Source: Ammoniphilus oxalaticus (GTDB lineage: Bacteria; Bacillota; Bacilli; Aneurinibacillales; RAOX-1). Taken from it: a stretch of DNA of 64,000 bases. Numbering within the stretch: position 1 is the first letter of the stretch; each line of letters starts with the position of its first letter. This document shows, piece after piece, positions 17,716 through 27,690 of this stretch. A model generated the notes under the pieces. It did not search any database. It was not told where the DNA came from and saw nothing but the letters and a program-made list of their open reading frames with translations. The DNA is taken from the NCBI RefSeq assembly GCF_003609605.1, contig NZ_MCHY01000006.1:310001-374000 (forward strand), written 5' to 3'. The position numbers and the translations under genes were made by a program.

Positions 17716-20685
17716 ATGAAAATCTTATTAGAAGAACTACCTCACCAAGAAGAAGCTCTAAGAGCGATAATGGACAGTTTTACGGGCATAGATCATGCCT
17801 CCACTGATCCAAATGCGGGAGATGTGTATGCTAACCCTCTAATTCTCGGAAGATATCATGAATCATCTAATATTGATGTCAAGATGGAGACGGGGACAGG
17901 TAAAACATTTGTCTATACTAGATTGATGTATGAAATGCATCAGCAATACGGAATCTTTAAATTTGTAATAGTTGTCCCAAGTCCAGCAATAAAGGAAGGA
18001 ACGAAAAATTTTATCCAAAGCGACTATGCAAAGCAATACTTTGCTCCCATTTACGAGAATGCCAGGATTGAACTAAATGTTATCAATGCGGGAGATTTCA
18101 GAGCGAGATCTGGGCGGAAAAATTTCCCTGCGCATCTGCTTAATTTTGTTGAGGGAAGCAGACAAAATTCTAATACAATTCAAGTGCTATTGATCAATGC
18201 AGGCATGTTAAATTCTTCAAACATGAAGAAAAATGACTATGATCAAACATTAATGGGAGGCATAACAAGTCCAATACAAGGGATTCAGAATACTCGTCCG
18301 ATCGTAATTATTGATGAGCCACATCGTTTTCATCGGGATAAGGCAAATTATCGAGCGATTGAAACGATTAATCCCCAGATAATTGTTCGTTTTGGAGCTA
18401 CCTTTCCCGATACCACGATAGGGAGAGGAAAAAACAAGGTAATAAAAAAAGATTATTATCGTGGAAATCCGCAATTTGAATTGAATGCTATAGATAGTTT
18501 CAACAACGGCTTAGTCAAAGGGATTGATATTTACTATCCTAACTTAACAGAAGAACAGGCAAAAAATCGTTATATTATAGACCGTGTTACTGCGAGAGAA
18601 TTGGTGCTCAAACAAGGTAGTAACAATTGGGAACTGCGTGTTGGCGATAATTTAGCCGAAGTGGACTCTGGATTTGAAGGAAACATTGAATATGCCGGCT
18701 CTAGATTGTTAAGCAATGAATTAGAGCTTGCCAAAGGGATGATTTTAATCCCAGGAACGTATCGATCTTCCTATCAAGAATTGATTATTAGGGATGCGAT
18801 TGATAAGCATTTTGAAATTGAGCAGAAAAATTTCTTGAGAAACGGTGCTAGAGATAATAATGAGCCGAAAATCAAAACGTTAAGTTTGTTTTTTATTGAT
18901 AATATAAATAGTTACCGTAAAGAAGACGGTTGGTTAAAGGAAACTTTTGAGCGTTTATTGAAAGAAAAACTATCTCGATTAGTCTCAGAATATGAATTTA
19001 AACGTTTACCAAGAGAACAAGAGTATCTAGAATTTTTAAGGGCAACTCAAATAAGTCTAGCTCTCGGAGACGACAAGCAAAATGTTCACGCAGGTTATTT
19101 TGGTGAAGATCGTGGTTCAGGTGAAGAGGCAATTCAAGCGCAAGTTGATGATATATTGAAAAATAAGGAAAAGTTACTTAGCTTTAAAAATGACAAGGGA
19201 GATTGGGAGACAAGACGCTTTCTATTCTCAAAATGGACGTTACGCGAAGGCTGGGATAATCCTAATGTTTTTGTAATCGCTAAATTACGAACATCCGGTA
19301 GTGAAAACAGTAAAATACAGGAGGTTGGGCGTGGATTACGACTCCCCGTCGACGAAACAGGAAAGCGAGTTCAGCAAGATGAATGGCCATCTAGACTAGC
19401 TTTCTTAATTGGGTATGATGAAAAAGATTTTGCAAAAAATCTTGTAGGTGAGATCAATAGTGACGCCAAGCTTCAATTGAACGAAGAAAAGTTAACAGAT
19501 GAAATGATTACCTTAATAGTTACAGAGCGTCAGAAAACAGATTCAGCATTTACAGATGAAATATTACTTGGGAATTTGGATGAGTTGGGCATAATCAATC
19601 GTAAAAATGAATTTAAAAAGGCTGTTGAAATAGATGGTGTTCAGAAAGATGGCTTTGTATGGTTGGTTGAATTGTATCCCGAATTGAACACCACACGATT
19701 ACGGGAGGGTAGAGTAGATGAACCGCAAAACTCTCAAACTAAAACCCGAGTGAAATTAAGGAAAGAAAACTGGGAAAAAGTAAAAGAACTTTGGCGGCAA
19801 TTTTCGAATCGCTATATGTTGAAATTCGAGCGCATCCCTCAGACGATTCAACAGATGGCTGATGATATCGTTGGTAATGCAGAATTATATGAACGGCAAG
19901 TTCCTATACAAATACATGAATCTGTATATGCAAGCGAAGATAAGAAGAGTGTTGGGTTAAAAGAAAGAGATGGTGAATATGAACTAATTTATTTACCTGG
20001 AATGTCTTACGGAAAATTCGTTAAAGCCATTCATACGGCGACAGGTATTCCTGTTAAAGCCATTCATACAAATTTATTTCGCGTGATGAAATCTGATTTA
20101 CGAGGCGACTCAAGATACTTAAGTGAAGTGTCGTTGCAAAATATAACACGTGAATTTAAGAAGCGTTTTGATGAAGTATTCGCGCAGACTTACGAATATA
20201 AAAAATTAGCTTTTCAAGCGCATACATCTCTTTACAATCCTGACACGGATAGTTTTGTAGATGATCTAAATGCAGAAATTCTTGGTGTTAATATAGATCA
20301 TCAAGCGATTGAAGACGGTCGTTACCTTTATGAAGTTCCACCAATGAGATATGACAGTGTGACGCCAGAAAGGGAACTACTGAGACATGATTATCATAAG
20401 AGGGTAACTGTCTTTGGGAAATTGCCAAGAAGAGCTATTCAAGTGCCCAAATATACGGGTGGCTCTACAACTCCTGATTTTATTTATATGATTGAAAAAG
20501 AAGACGACACAAATGTGTATTTGCTTGTAGAGACAAAGGCGGAAAATATGAGGATAGGTGATCAACGTATTGTAGAAGTTCAAAAGAAATTCTTCGAAAA
20601 TTTAAAAGAGAATGCTGTTGAATTTGAAGAAGCCACTAGCGCGCAACAAGTCTATTCGGCTATTAGAAAACTAGCAGAAGAATAG
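17716..20685 (+). CDS. Type III restriction enzyme, Res (helicase-endonuclease) subunit
   Basis: 989 residues, full length. Superfamily 2 helicase motifs: METGTGKTF (Walker A, about 58-65), IIDEPHRF (198-205), [11 protein letters not shown] and [10 protein letters not shown] (motif VI). The C-terminal nuclease shows TPDF (D921) and LLVETKAEN (E939-x-K941). AAGGAGAT lies before the ATG, 17 bp after mod. Res needs Mod to recognise DNA, so with mod frameshifted it should be silent rather than toxic. The mod-res pair is visibly more A+T-rich than flanking housekeeping genes, as expected for acquired DNA. Confidence 0.95.
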   Translation: MKILLEELPHQEEALRAIMDSFTGIDHASTDPNAGDVYANPLILGRYHESSNIDVKMETGTGKTFVYTRLMYEMHQQYGIFKFVIVVPSPAIKEGTKNFIQSDYAKQYFAPIYENARIELNVINAGDFRARSGRKNFPAHLLNFVEGSRQNSNTIQVLLINAGMLNSSNMKKNDYDQTLMGGITSPIQGIQNTRPIVIIDEPHRFHRDKANYRAIETINPQIIVRFGATFPDTTIGRGKNKVIKKDYYRGNPQFELNAIDSFNNGLVKGIDIYYPNLTEEQAKNRYIIDRVTARELVLKQGSNNWELRVGDNLAEVDSGFEGNIEYAGSRLLSNELELAKGMILIPGTYRSSYQELIIRDAIDKHFEIEQKNFLRNGARDNNEPKIKTLSLFFIDNINSYRKEDGWLKETFERLLKEKLSRLVSEYEFKRLPREQEYLEFLRATQISLALGDDKQNVHAGYFGEDRGSGEEAIQAQVDDILKNKEKLLSFKNDKGDWETRRFLFSKWTLREGWDNPNVFVIAKLRTSGSENSKIQEVGRGLRLPVDETGKRVQQDEWPSRLAFLIGYDEKDFAKNLVGEINSDAKLQLNEEKLTDEMITLIVTERQKTDSAFTDEILLGNLDELGIINRKNEFKKAVEIDGVQKDGFVWLVELYPELNTTRLREGRVDEPQNSQTKTRVKLRKENWEKVKELWRQFSNRYMLKFERIPQTIQQMADDIVGNAELYERQVPIQIHESVYASEDKKSVGLKERDGEYELIYLPGMSYGKFVKAIHTATGIPVKAIHTNLFRVMKSDLRGDSRYLSEVSLQNITREFKKRFDEVFAQTYEYKKLAFQAHTSLYNPDTDSFVDDLNAEILGVNIDHQAIEDGRYLYEVPPMRYDSVTPERELLRHDYHKRVTVFGKLPRRAIQVPKYTGGSTTPDFIYMIEKEDDTNVYLLVETKAENMRIGDQRIVEVQKKFFENLKENAVEFEEATSAQQVYSAIRKLAEE

Positions 20686-20737
20686 GAGAAGTTACGGTAT
20701 GCATAAAAAACGGAATTTATTGAATTTGATTAAAGAT

Positions 20738-20808
20738 AACCGCTACGGCGAAGCTTTGCTTCACCTTACTGAAGGGGGCCAGTCCCCGCTCGAATCATGT
20801 CGAATTAC
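20738..20808. repeat. Dispersed short repeat, copy a
   Basis: Contains CACCTT..., CCAGTCCCC and TCGAATCATGTCGAAT. The same succession recurs at 21287-21385 and, more degraded, near 26495, 28485 and 29320. No function is evident. Confidence 0.6.
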
Positions 20809-20840
20809 TAGATAGGTGGGCACATGAAATCTCGCAAGAA

Positions 20841-21102
20841 TGGGAGTAGGCCTTGTTTGAGGTGGAAGCGGGGAAATTTATAGAGAATCATAAGAACAAA
20901 AAAGGAACGCATGTACGAGTGACATGGGTTCCTTTCTCCGATTACGTAAACGTATGTACGAGTGACACGAGTTGTACGTATCTCTTTTATTGTATTCATT
21001 ATCGGCGGGAGGTATGCTCTTGTCAAGAAAAGCGGTGTGTAATATGGATTATCAAAAGAAAACTGATTTAATTATTTGTTTCGATGAAAACGGCAAGCAT
21101 GC
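20841..21102 (+). repeat. 260-bp direct repeat R1
   Basis: Matches 27691-27951 (R2) at roughly 85-90 percent by eye. Both contain a stem AAAGGAAC/GTTCCTTT, two tandem copies of ATGTACGAGTGACA about 43 bp apart, a GGGAGG ribosome site, and the first 25 codons of a DUF3800-like gene. Confidence 0.85.
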
Positions 21103-21232
21103 TAGTGATCAATATAACGGCTTTGTTACAAAACGAATATACACCAATCTGGTATACATATTGTCGAAACTATTTAACACAACACTAACCGTAATTCCTC
21201 TTTGTCGTTCAACAATTCCTGAATGTTCATAA
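21020..21232 (+). pseudogene. Truncated DUF3800-like gene in R1
   Basis: TTG start behind GGGAGG, reading MSRKAVCNMDYQKKTDLIIC then FDENGKHASDQ. LIICFDExG resembles the N-terminal catalytic-type DESG strand of DUF3800 proteins (here ENG). After about residue 28 it diverges from the R2 copy and ends, so only the N-terminus survives. Confidence 0.55.
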
Positions 21233-21285
21233 ATTGACTTACCTTGCCGGTAATCGAAATACTGACTTTACGATGAGGAACTGCT
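21174..21285 (-). pseudogene. C-terminal gene fragment (copy 1 of a duplicated piece)
   Basis: On the minus strand AVPHRKVSISITGKVSQFMN continues IQELLNDKEELRLVLC and stops. A matching piece (VPHRKVNISITGELSQFMN-like) is at about 28708-28790. The parent family is not recognised; the substitution pattern is protein-like. Confidence 0.45.
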
Positions 21286-21286
21286 T

Positions 21287-21385
21287 GTAACCGCCCACGG
21301 CCAAGCTTCGCTTCACCTTGCTAAAGGTAAAGGGACCAGTCCCCAATCGAATCATGTCGAATCCCTATGAGGCAGGTGAGTGGGT
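21287..21385. repeat. Dispersed short repeat, copy b
   Basis: Starts AACCGCCCACGGC, contains GACCAGTCCCC and TCGAATCATGTCGAAT; see copy a. The same AACCGCCCACGGC start recurs at 29322. Confidence 0.6.
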
Positions 21386-21402
21386 TACCTGTTTTGCTCT
21401 TA

Positions 21403-22212
21403 CTAGCAAAGCCCTAGTCGAATACAAACAGTGATGAGCAATAAAAGGATTGCGATAAAGACGATAATGATATCAGCCCTCGATGATTTATGTAATCTAA
21501 GAGGTGTTCTCTCTACTCGATCCCCTTGATAACAACGGGCATCCATCGCTGTTGCAAGCTCTTCCGCGCGTAGTATGGATTGGACAAACATCGGCATGAG
21601 CAATGGAAATATACCACGCGCCCTTTTCAGGATAGTACCTCGATGGAAACCGTTACCTCTAGCGATTTGAGCTTTTCTAATTTTATCAAACTCATTGGCT
21701 AGAATAGGCAAAAATCGGATCGAAATGGTAAACATCATGACCCCTTCATGGACGGGGAATTTAATCTTTTTTAGCGGCTTCATCAATGCCTCCATTCCTT
21801 CAGCAAGGATGATCGGGGAAGTTGTTAAAACAAGCATAGTCAAAATGATGATAATGCCCGCAATCTGTAAGCACATGGAGAGTCCTGAATAGATCCCGTC
21901 CAGATTTATAGGCGCATTCGCGTTTCCTATTATATTCGTATCCGTTTCAGGCGGTAAAATAAAAATATGGTATATCATTGTGGACAAAAAAAGGAAAAGA
22001 ACGGAGCCGATTGCAATGAATAATACCTTCCAAGAAAGTTCAGCTATTTTCCACAAAACAATAAGACCAGCTAGTAGTAGCGATGCCATGATTAAATTAT
22101 TATTTATGATTAAGGCCAATGTCACTGCGATGGCAAACAATATTTTTGAGCGAGGATCTCTTTCTCCTATGTAGGAAGTATTTGATTGAAATAACAACCC
22201 TCCATTATTCAC
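21403..22212 (-). CDS. ecfT: ECF transporter transmembrane component EcfT
   Basis: Scaffold membrane subunit that couples ATP hydrolysis to the substrate-binding S component. 269 residues from the GTG at 22212, which overlaps the ecfA2 stop (GTGA) and follows GGGGGTG. Membrane helices are evident, and the family landmarks are ERDPRSK near the N-terminus and the coupling helices containing RARGIFPLLMPMFVQ and RAEELATAMDARCYQG. It is the last gene of the minus-strand ecfA1-ecfA2-ecfT operon. Confidence 0.92.
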   Translation of the reverse strand: MNNGGLLFQSNTSYIGERDPRSKILFAIAVTLALIINNNLIMASLLLAGLIVLWKIAELSWKVLFIAIGSVLFLFLSTMIYHIFILPPETDTNIIGNANAPINLDGIYSGLSMCLQIAGIIIILTMLVLTTSPIILAEGMEALMKPLKKIKFPVHEGVMMFTISIRFLPILANEFDKIRKAQIARGNGFHRGTILKRARGIFPLLMPMFVQSILRAEELATAMDARCYQGDRVERTPLRLHKSSRADIIIVFIAILLLLITVCIRLGLC

Positions 22213-23057
22213 TTTTTCACCCCCAAACTTTTTAAAATCACCTGGGCGACTTGATCTACATCCCACGGCTGATCCGAAACCGACAACCCTTTATTTTGGA
22301 GAAAATGATTGAGCGCAATAAAAGGCAACGGCTTTAAATGGTTATCATGTAAAAAGTCAACATCTGATAATACGGTTAAGGGTTTTCCGTCCTTGATAAT
22401 GCTTCCGTTTTTAAACACAACTAACCGTTCGGTATGCGAAATAATTTCCTCCCATCTATGAGTGACTAAAAGAATGGTCACTCCTGTGTTGTTCAGTTGA
22501 TGAAGAACCTTAAACAAGGCGGTCCTTGATGGAAAGTCTAAGCCAACGGTTGGTTCGTCCAAGATTATGGTTTGGGGACGAAGAGCCAACACGCCAGCAA
22601 GCGCGACACGGCGTTTTTCTCCGCCGCTTAAGTCTAATGGGTGCCGATGTTTGAATGAGTTAAAATCAAGATTAACCTTGTGCATTGCTTCTTTGACGCG
22701 TTTTTCAATCTCAATGTCTTTCATGTTCTCTGACTGATTTTTTAGACCAAAGGCAATGTCTTCAAAAACAGTAGAAGCGAATAATTGATGTTCGGGGTAT
22801 TGAAAGAGAAAACCGATCGTATTGTAAAGCTCGTATCTCTTTTGCAGGTGTGGATTTGCTCCTTGAATTAAGATTTCACCTTCCGTAGGCTTTAACAATC
22901 CTTTCAACAATTGAATAAAGGTAGACTTTCCAGATCCTGAATGACCAGCAATCCCGACAAACTCTCCCTGTTGGAAAGATATATTTATTTCTTTCAAAAC
23001 GTTTGGGGTTCTTTTTGCATCATAGGAGAAAGATAAATTTTTTACTACTATTTCCAT
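22209..23057 (-). CDS. ecfA2: ECF transporter ATPase (second of the pair)
   Basis: 282-residue ABC ATPase. Walker A GHSGSGKST (37-45), signature LSGGEKRRVALAG, Walker B IILDEPTVGLD and switch H in LLVTHRWEE. It overlaps the upstream ecfA1 by 10 bp and ecfT by 4 bp, so the three are translationally coupled. With ecfA1 it forms the ATPase heterodimer of a group I-like ECF importer, in which the S component gene lies close by rather than elsewhere. Confidence 0.93.
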   Translation of the reverse strand: MEIVVKNLSFSYDAKRTPNVLKEINISFQQGEFVGIAGHSGSGKSTFIQLLKGLLKPTEGEILIQGANPHLQKRYELYNTIGFLFQYPEHQLFASTVFEDIAFGLKNQSENMKDIEIEKRVKEAMHKVNLDFNSFKHRHPLDLSGGEKRRVALAGVLALRPQTIILDEPTVGLDFPSRTALFKVLHQLNNTGVTILLVTHRWEEIISHTERLVVFKNGSIIKDGKPLTVLSDVDFLHDNHLKPLPFIALNHFLQNKGLSVSDQPWDVDQVAQVILKSLGVKK

Positions 23058-23860
23058 AATGCCGTCACCAATTCCTCTAAAGTAGGCCAGGCTGGAAGAG
23101 TGATCCCACCCGCTTGTAATCGATTGCTAAGCGCAGGTAGAAATGGAATTTCTAATCCACATTGTTGCGCTAGCGTTTCTTCCTGTAATAATGAAGCAGG
23201 AGTATGTTCGCCCACAATCTTTCCTTCATGGAATAAAAAGATGCGGTCTGCTTGAACGATCTCTTCCAAATGATGCGTGATATAGATGATACCGAGACCA
23301 AGCTTATTCTTTAATTCAACGATAGTGGATAATACAGAATTTCTTGCGGCTTCATCTAGCATAGATGTGGCTTCGTCCAGTATGAGATATTTTGGGGATA
23401 ACGCTAAAGCGGCAGCAATTGCTAGTTTTTGTTTTTCTCCGCCTGATAAAGCATATACAGAATTCTTCTTCTTATTTTGCAGTCCTACCTTTTCAAGAGA
23501 CCACTCGATTTGTTTATCCATATTTTTCTGTTCATAAGCAATATTTGATAGTCCAAATGCAATATCTTCTTCTACCGTTGTGCCAACAATTTGATTTTCT
23601 GGATTTTGGAATATCATTTGAGCTTTTTTTCGAATAGACCACTGATGTTCAACTACGCTTGTATCTAAATCATCTACCAAGATTTTTCCCTTGCTTGGGA
23701 TATGCAGCGCATTCAAGAGACGGGACAGAGTTGATTTTCCAGACCCATTCCTTCCTAAAAAAACGACAAACTCCCCTTCATCAATTGATAGGGATATATT
23801 TTCCAGGATGGAGGGCCCGTTATTTTCATACTGAAATGAAACATTGCAGATATTGATCAT
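23048..23860 (-). CDS. ecfA1: ECF transporter ATPase (first of the pair)
   Basis: 270-residue ABC ATPase. Walker A GRNGSGKST, signature LSGGEKQKLAIAA, Walker B YLILDEATSMLD, and switch H in IYITHHLEE. First gene of the minus-strand operon, reading away from the S component gene. The D-loop and Q-loop regions look intact, so it should hydrolyse ATP. Confidence 0.93.
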   Translation of the reverse strand: MINICNVSFQYENNGPSILENISLSIDEGEFVVFLGRNGSGKSTLSRLLNALHIPSKGKILVDDLDTSVVEHQWSIRKKAQMIFQNPENQIVGTTVEEDIAFGLSNIAYEQKNMDKQIEWSLEKVGLQNKKKNSVYALSGGEKQKLAIAAALALSPKYLILDEATSMLDEAARNSVLSTIVELKNKLGLGIIYITHHLEEIVQADRIFLFHEGKIVGEHTPASLLQEETLAQQCGLEIPFLPALSNRLQAGGITLPAWPTLEELVTALWK

Positions 23861-23959
23861 TCTTTACCCCTTAATTATAAAAATTTATACATAATATAAT
23901 TTAATGCTATATAATAATCCTTAATGAATATAATAACATATTTGGATAATGGAGGGTTT
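23861..23959. promoter_or_regulatory. Divergent promoter region between the ECF operon and the S component gene
   Basis: About 100 bp, very A+T-rich, with several TATAAT-like hexamers on both strands (for example around 23893-23900 and 23913-23920). Shared regulation of the two transcription units is likely. No riboswitch fold was apparent. Confidence 0.5.
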
Positions 23960-24550
23960 ATGAATAAGCAAACATTTAAGTTAGGTTTGGCCGGTCTTGC
24001 AATTGCCGTAAATGTGCTTGCTGGTTCGATCGTGTCAAGTTTAAAGATCCCATTGCTGTTCCTTGACGCCATTGGCACTATTTTCATCGCTGTTCTTCTT
24101 GGTCCTTTTTGGGCCCTAGGTGTTGGAATTGTTACTAATCTAGTTATGGGGGTTACTTCCGGCCCCACGGCGATCCCGTTCGGCCTGGTAAACGGCGGAA
24201 TTGGGCTTGTTGTCGGTTTAATTGCTAGGAAGTATGGTTTTGGTTGGGGGTCTGCTATTATATCGGGCATTATTATCTCTATCGTTGCTCCTTTAATTGG
24301 AACACCAATCTCAATCGCTATGTTTGGCGGGTTAACGGGAGGCGGTATCGACATTTTTGTACTGTGGCTAAGCCAAATGGGTCAATCCATTTTTGCCGCC
24401 GCTTTTATTCCCAGAATCACCTCAAACTTTGTCGATAAGATTTTATCTTGTATTCTCGTATTACTTTTAATTAAACAATTACCTGCAACACTTTTGTTAA
24501 AGATGGGGTATTCAACGAAGGAAAGGAATGATCAGTCCTATGGAGCGTAG
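23960..24550 (+). CDS. ECF transporter S component, CD3073-like
   Basis: 196-residue membrane protein with about six helices, rich in Gly and small residues as in S components. ATG 23960 follows GGAGGGTTT; the frame is open 12 codons upstream without a ribosome site. The pairing with the next gene matches the Clostridioides CD3073-CD3072 arrangement I remember, where a putative S component precedes a TudS-related protein. Substrate is unknown; a thiolated base or other sulfur compound is an inference from the partner. Confidence 0.8.
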   Translation: MNKQTFKLGLAGLAIAVNVLAGSIVSSLKIPLLFLDAIGTIFIAVLLGPFWALGVGIVTNLVMGVTSGPTAIPFGLVNGGIGLVVGLIARKYGFGWGSAIISGIIISIVAPLIGTPISIAMFGGLTGGGIDIFVLWLSQMGQSIFAAAFIPRITSNFVDKILSCILVLLLIKQLPATLLLKMGYSTKERNDQSYGA

Positions 24551-25019
24551 CAAAAAAATTATAATCGCTTCACATTGCATCCTAAATCAAAACACGGTTA
24601 TCCCAGAGGAAGCCCGAAGTAAAGGGCTGATGAAAAGCGCTGTGGAGTGGTGTGATCAAGAAAGTTACGGTATTGTTCAGCTGCCGTGTCCTGAATTTAC
24701 GTATTTAGGATTAAACAGGCCTTCAATGACAAGAGAAGAATACGATATCCAAAAATACCGTGAACATTGTCAAACGATATTGGCGCCCATCATGGACCAA
24801 TTAAGGATGTATGTAGAAAGTGGCTATGATCTTGTTGGCGGATTTGGGATTCAAAGCAGTCCATCATGTGACCCCGGTCGTGGTATTTTTATGGAGGAAT
24901 TTCTTTTGTTAACGAAAAGGGAAGGGATAAGTATTCGCTACTTCTGGCAGATCCCGGCAACAGATAATGGGTACTTTGATGAGAAGGACCCTGCCAGTCA
25001 TTATGGAGCCATATCATAG
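24540..25019 (+). CDS. CD3072-like, TudS-related (DUF523-type) putative desulfidase
   Basis: 159 residues. Three cysteines spaced as in thiouracil desulfidase TudS, which holds a [4Fe-4S] cluster: C13 (ASHCILNQN), C50 (LPCPEF) and C110 (PSCDPGRG). GFGIQSSPSC and the QLPCPE strand match the DUF523-like fold. The gene overlaps the S component by 11 bp using ATG 24540 (12 bases after AAAGGA); an ATG at 24528 is in frame too. Predicted to remove sulfur from whatever the ECF transporter imports. Confidence 0.8.
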   Translation: MERSKKIIIASHCILNQNTVIPEEARSKGLMKSAVEWCDQESYGIVQLPCPEFTYLGLNRPSMTREEYDIQKYREHCQTILAPIMDQLRMYVESGYDLVGGFGIQSSPSCDPGRGIFMEEFLLLTKREGISIRYFWQIPATDNGYFDEKDPASHYGAIS

Positions 25020-25037
25020 AGACGGGAATTGTAAACC

Positions 25038-25146
25038 GAAGTAATTGCAAAAGTAGCTGATGATGTGGAATCGAAGTAAAACGATCCACCGAAGTCATGT
25101 AAACGATGTATCTATGCCCTACAACTCCATCTTGGAAATGTAGGGC
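25038..25146 (+). pseudogene. Tail of an Rpn-family gene plus its terminator
   Basis: TEVIAKVADDVESK and a stop (25038-25080) resemble the C-terminal helix of YhgA-type Rpn proteins. GCCCTACA (25116-25123) and TGTAGGGC (25139-25146) form a hairpin like those following the Rpn genes at 11106 and 13071. The rest of the gene is gone. Confidence 0.45.
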
Positions 25147-25382
25147 TATTTGAGCTTGAAACGACTATTGAAAAACGGCGGTTCTATGGGAATGCAGTAG
25201 AAATTCCATAAGAAGTTCCTACAAGGGTCTCTCTATATCTCATGATTAGTACCCAAGTTGGATCTATCTTAATATTCAGTAAACTATTATACTTAGATGC
25301 AAAGAATTAAATTCAAAACGAATCAGACAATCATAGAGAATATGTGAAAACTACCTGGTTAAAGCAAATTATGTAAGGGAGA
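25147..25382. other. Non-coding stretch before the DUF1643 gene
   Basis: No gene, RNA or clear promoter seen. Confidence 0.5.
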
Positions 25383-25898
25383 GTGAGCGGAGTGGCAGGG
25401 GAAATTATGGAGTTTAATGCCATTTTTGATAATCCGACAGACCCTGTATTTAGATATTCACTAACAAGAAAGTGGAATGAGGATCTAAAGAAGGCGACGA
25501 TTATCATGCTGAATCCGAGTGTCGCAAATGTATTAAAGAATGATTTATCTATTAATCGCTGTCTGAATTTTTGCATAGATAATGATTATGGTTCGTTAGA
25601 AGTCGTTAATTTATTTGCTTATATTGAAACAGACTCGAAAAAATTATCAGCGCAGTCAGAGAATGTTGGCGTAGAGAATAACAAATATCTCCAATCAGCG
25701 ATTGAAACCGCAGATACGATCATTGTTGCCTGGGGTAGCGATAATCAATATAAAACAAGAAAGAGAGAGGTTTGGAATAGGTTTTTAAGAGAGAAGGATG
25801 TCTACTATTTTGAGGATGATTCCAATCGAACAATACCTTTGCACATTTCTAGATTGGCGAATGGTTTTTACTTGGAACGATATAAACCGACATTTTAA
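25383..25898 (+). CDS. DUF1643 family protein
   Basis: 171 residues from GTG 25383, which follows AAGGGAGA; GTG 25392 and ATG 25407 are alternatives. Recognised by RYSLTRKW, IIMLNPSVAN and the VVNLFAYIET and VAWGS strands of DUF1643. Function unknown; these proteins occur in phage and mobile islands. Two small genes follow closely in the same direction and probably share its transcript. Confidence 0.8.
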   Translation: MSGVAGEIMEFNAIFDNPTDPVFRYSLTRKWNEDLKKATIIMLNPSVANVLKNDLSINRCLNFCIDNDYGSLEVVNLFAYIETDSKKLSAQSENVGVENNKYLQSAIETADTIIVAWGSDNQYKTRKREVWNRFLREKDVYYFEDDSNRTIPLHISRLANGFYLERYKPTF

Positions 25899-25916
25899 TA
25901 AAGTGGTGGATTAGTT

Positions 25917-26153
25917 TTGAAACAAGGAAGTTTTAAAAAGTTTTTGATGGATGAATATAAAATTGGAGAAAGTTCAGCGAATGATTATGTAGGCCGTTTA
26001 AACGGAATCTTAAATCGCGGGATTTATAATGAAGAAAAAGAATGGAATCCAAGTCTTAAACAAACGATTGAAAAAGAATATGAAAACTCGAAGGGGCATT
26101 ATGTCCTAACTATCGAGAGATATATTGAATATATGGGGCGGGAAGGTAAGTAA
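25917..26153 (+). CDS. Small hypothetical protein (78 aa)
   Basis: Unrecognised, mostly helical and charged, beginning MKQGSFKKFLMDEYKIGESS. The SANDYVGRL stretch resembles the N-terminal SAM-like fold of tyrosine recombinases, but the catalytic domain is absent. TTG start, 18 bp after the DUF1643 stop, with GTGGTGG upstream. Confidence 0.55.
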   Translation: MKQGSFKKFLMDEYKIGESSANDYVGRLNGILNRGIYNEEKEWNPSLKQTIEKEYENSKGHYVLTIERYIEYMGREGK

Positions 26154-26177
26154 CGTAAAACGAGGCGATTGATAAAG

Positions 26178-26363
26178 ATGAGTATTAGTAAAGTAGACAA
26201 GCTCTTAAAAGCCATAGGCAAAGCATGCTTTATTCGGTATTATTACGAATTTAAAAAACTAGCCGAGGGAAACGGATCGAATATGGACGTTGTTAATAGA
26301 ATGAAGGAAGATTACACTTTTAAATCTAAGCAAACCCGAACGTCAAAGGGGAAAAAAATTTGA
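26178..26363 (+). CDS. Small hypothetical protein (61 aa)
   Basis: Unrecognised basic protein starting MSISKVDKLLKAIGKACFIR. It lies 24 bp after the previous gene in the same direction; a TTG at 26169 is an alternative start. Directly after its stop the DNA reads for another 30 codons (DAVKAAIASNNKQIDEVRDR...) to 26475 without a start codon, perhaps the remains of a fourth gene. Confidence 0.5.
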   Translation: MSISKVDKLLKAIGKACFIRYYYEFKKLAEGNGSNMDVVNRMKEDYTFKSKQTRTSKGKKI

Positions 26364-26553
26364 GGAGGGTTTAAATATTGATGCGGTAAAAGCAGCGATT
26401 GCATCAAATAATAAACAAATAGACGAAGTTAGAGACAGGGCAAAAGAGATCTTGAAGCTAGAAGCAGGAGCCTGATTATCCACGATAACCCCTTTCGCGC
26501 CTCACCTTGTGAGGTCCAGTCGCCAATCGTTTAACTTTATTCTAAGGGTTATC

Positions 26554-27432
26554 ATGGCAAGGACGAAGCTTAGTAAAACATGATGCAGCTTATTGACACC
26601 GATACGTTGGAACCACAAAAAGATAGTTTTATTAACGAGGAACTACGGGAGAACTTTTAGGATTTACTTTTTAAAGTGGATATACGTGATGAAGAGGGCT
26701 TTATCTATTTCCTTTTTGAGCATAAAAGCTACACGAGTAGAGAAACCGCTTTTCAACTTCTGAAGTACATGATCGAGATTTGGGAAGCGAAAAGCAAAAA
26801 AGAAGATATGAGTGAATTGCCAATGATTATTCCGTTGGTTATCTACCATGGAAAAGGAGATTGGAACGTAAAAAACGAATTTAGGCGATATGATACAAGG
26901 GTATAATGAGCTACCAAAGGACGTTCAAGGCTATATACCGAATTACGAATACCTATTGTACGACATCTCAAGCTACACAGATGAAAAGATAAAAGGCGAG
27001 GCCCAACTTCGGATTTTATTCACAATGTTTAGGGATATACACAACGAAGACAATAAAGACTTTAAAAACTCAATTTACCGAGCGGTAACCTATCTACAAG
27101 AATTAGAAAATAAGCAGACAGGGATCGGGTATTTTGAAACGTTGATGCGATATGTGTTCAGCGCAGGTAAAAACTTAACAAAGTTCGATGTAAGCGAAAT
27201 CATCCATACGATTGAAAAAACCTATCCAGAAGGGAGCGACGCAGTCATGACTTTGGCGGATATGTTTAGGGAAGAAGGAAGAGAAGAAGGAAGAGAAGAA
27301 GGGGCTAAAGAGAGCATGGAAAGAGTAGCAAAAAAATTACTATCTAAGGGGCTCCCCACAAAGGATATTACCGAAGTCACTGGCTTGACAACAGAGGAAG
27401 TTGAGGATATCAGACAAAAAACACTTCAATAA
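26554..27432 (+). pseudogene. YhgA/Rpn-type transposase-nuclease gene, broken
   Basis: Starts MARTKLSKT as in YhgA-type Rpn proteins, loses most of the next 30-40 codons, continues LIDTDTLEPQKDSFINEELR, has a TAG stop near 26658, reads on through FYFLFEHKSYTSRETAFQLL-like core residues, then shifts frame near 26895 into a long intact C-terminal part ending in GREEGREEGAKESMERVAKK and a TGLTTEEVEDI helix. Three lesions make it non-functional. It belongs to a different Rpn branch from the genes at 3910 and 12124. Confidence 0.85.
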
Positions 27433-27690
27433 TGGCGCAGAAATCTGACTGTCATAGGGTGACGGCCTATTCAAGTGCCAAGCCTGAAAGTATTCCTTTC
27501 ACAGATGATTCAATGAAAAGCCTAGATTTTGAGTCAGCAACTAATCGAGAGGCGAGTAATCAGTTAGAACATACTTTAATGCTAACGCGCACTTTCTAAA
27601 GTAATTTCAAAAATTAAAATGAAATATATTTGAGCGTCCGTTACGTAGCTGTTGGATAGTCTCCATTTTTTATGAGTGCGTCTAAACAGT
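27433..27690. other. Non-coding stretch between Rpn relic and R2
   Basis: No gene supported; likely scar sequence within the decayed region. Confidence 0.4.

Noticed and set aside
25917-26153. Tyrosine recombinase call for the 78-residue protein
   Set aside because: Only a loose resemblance to the N-terminal SAM-like fold; no catalytic Arg, His or Tyr region exists.
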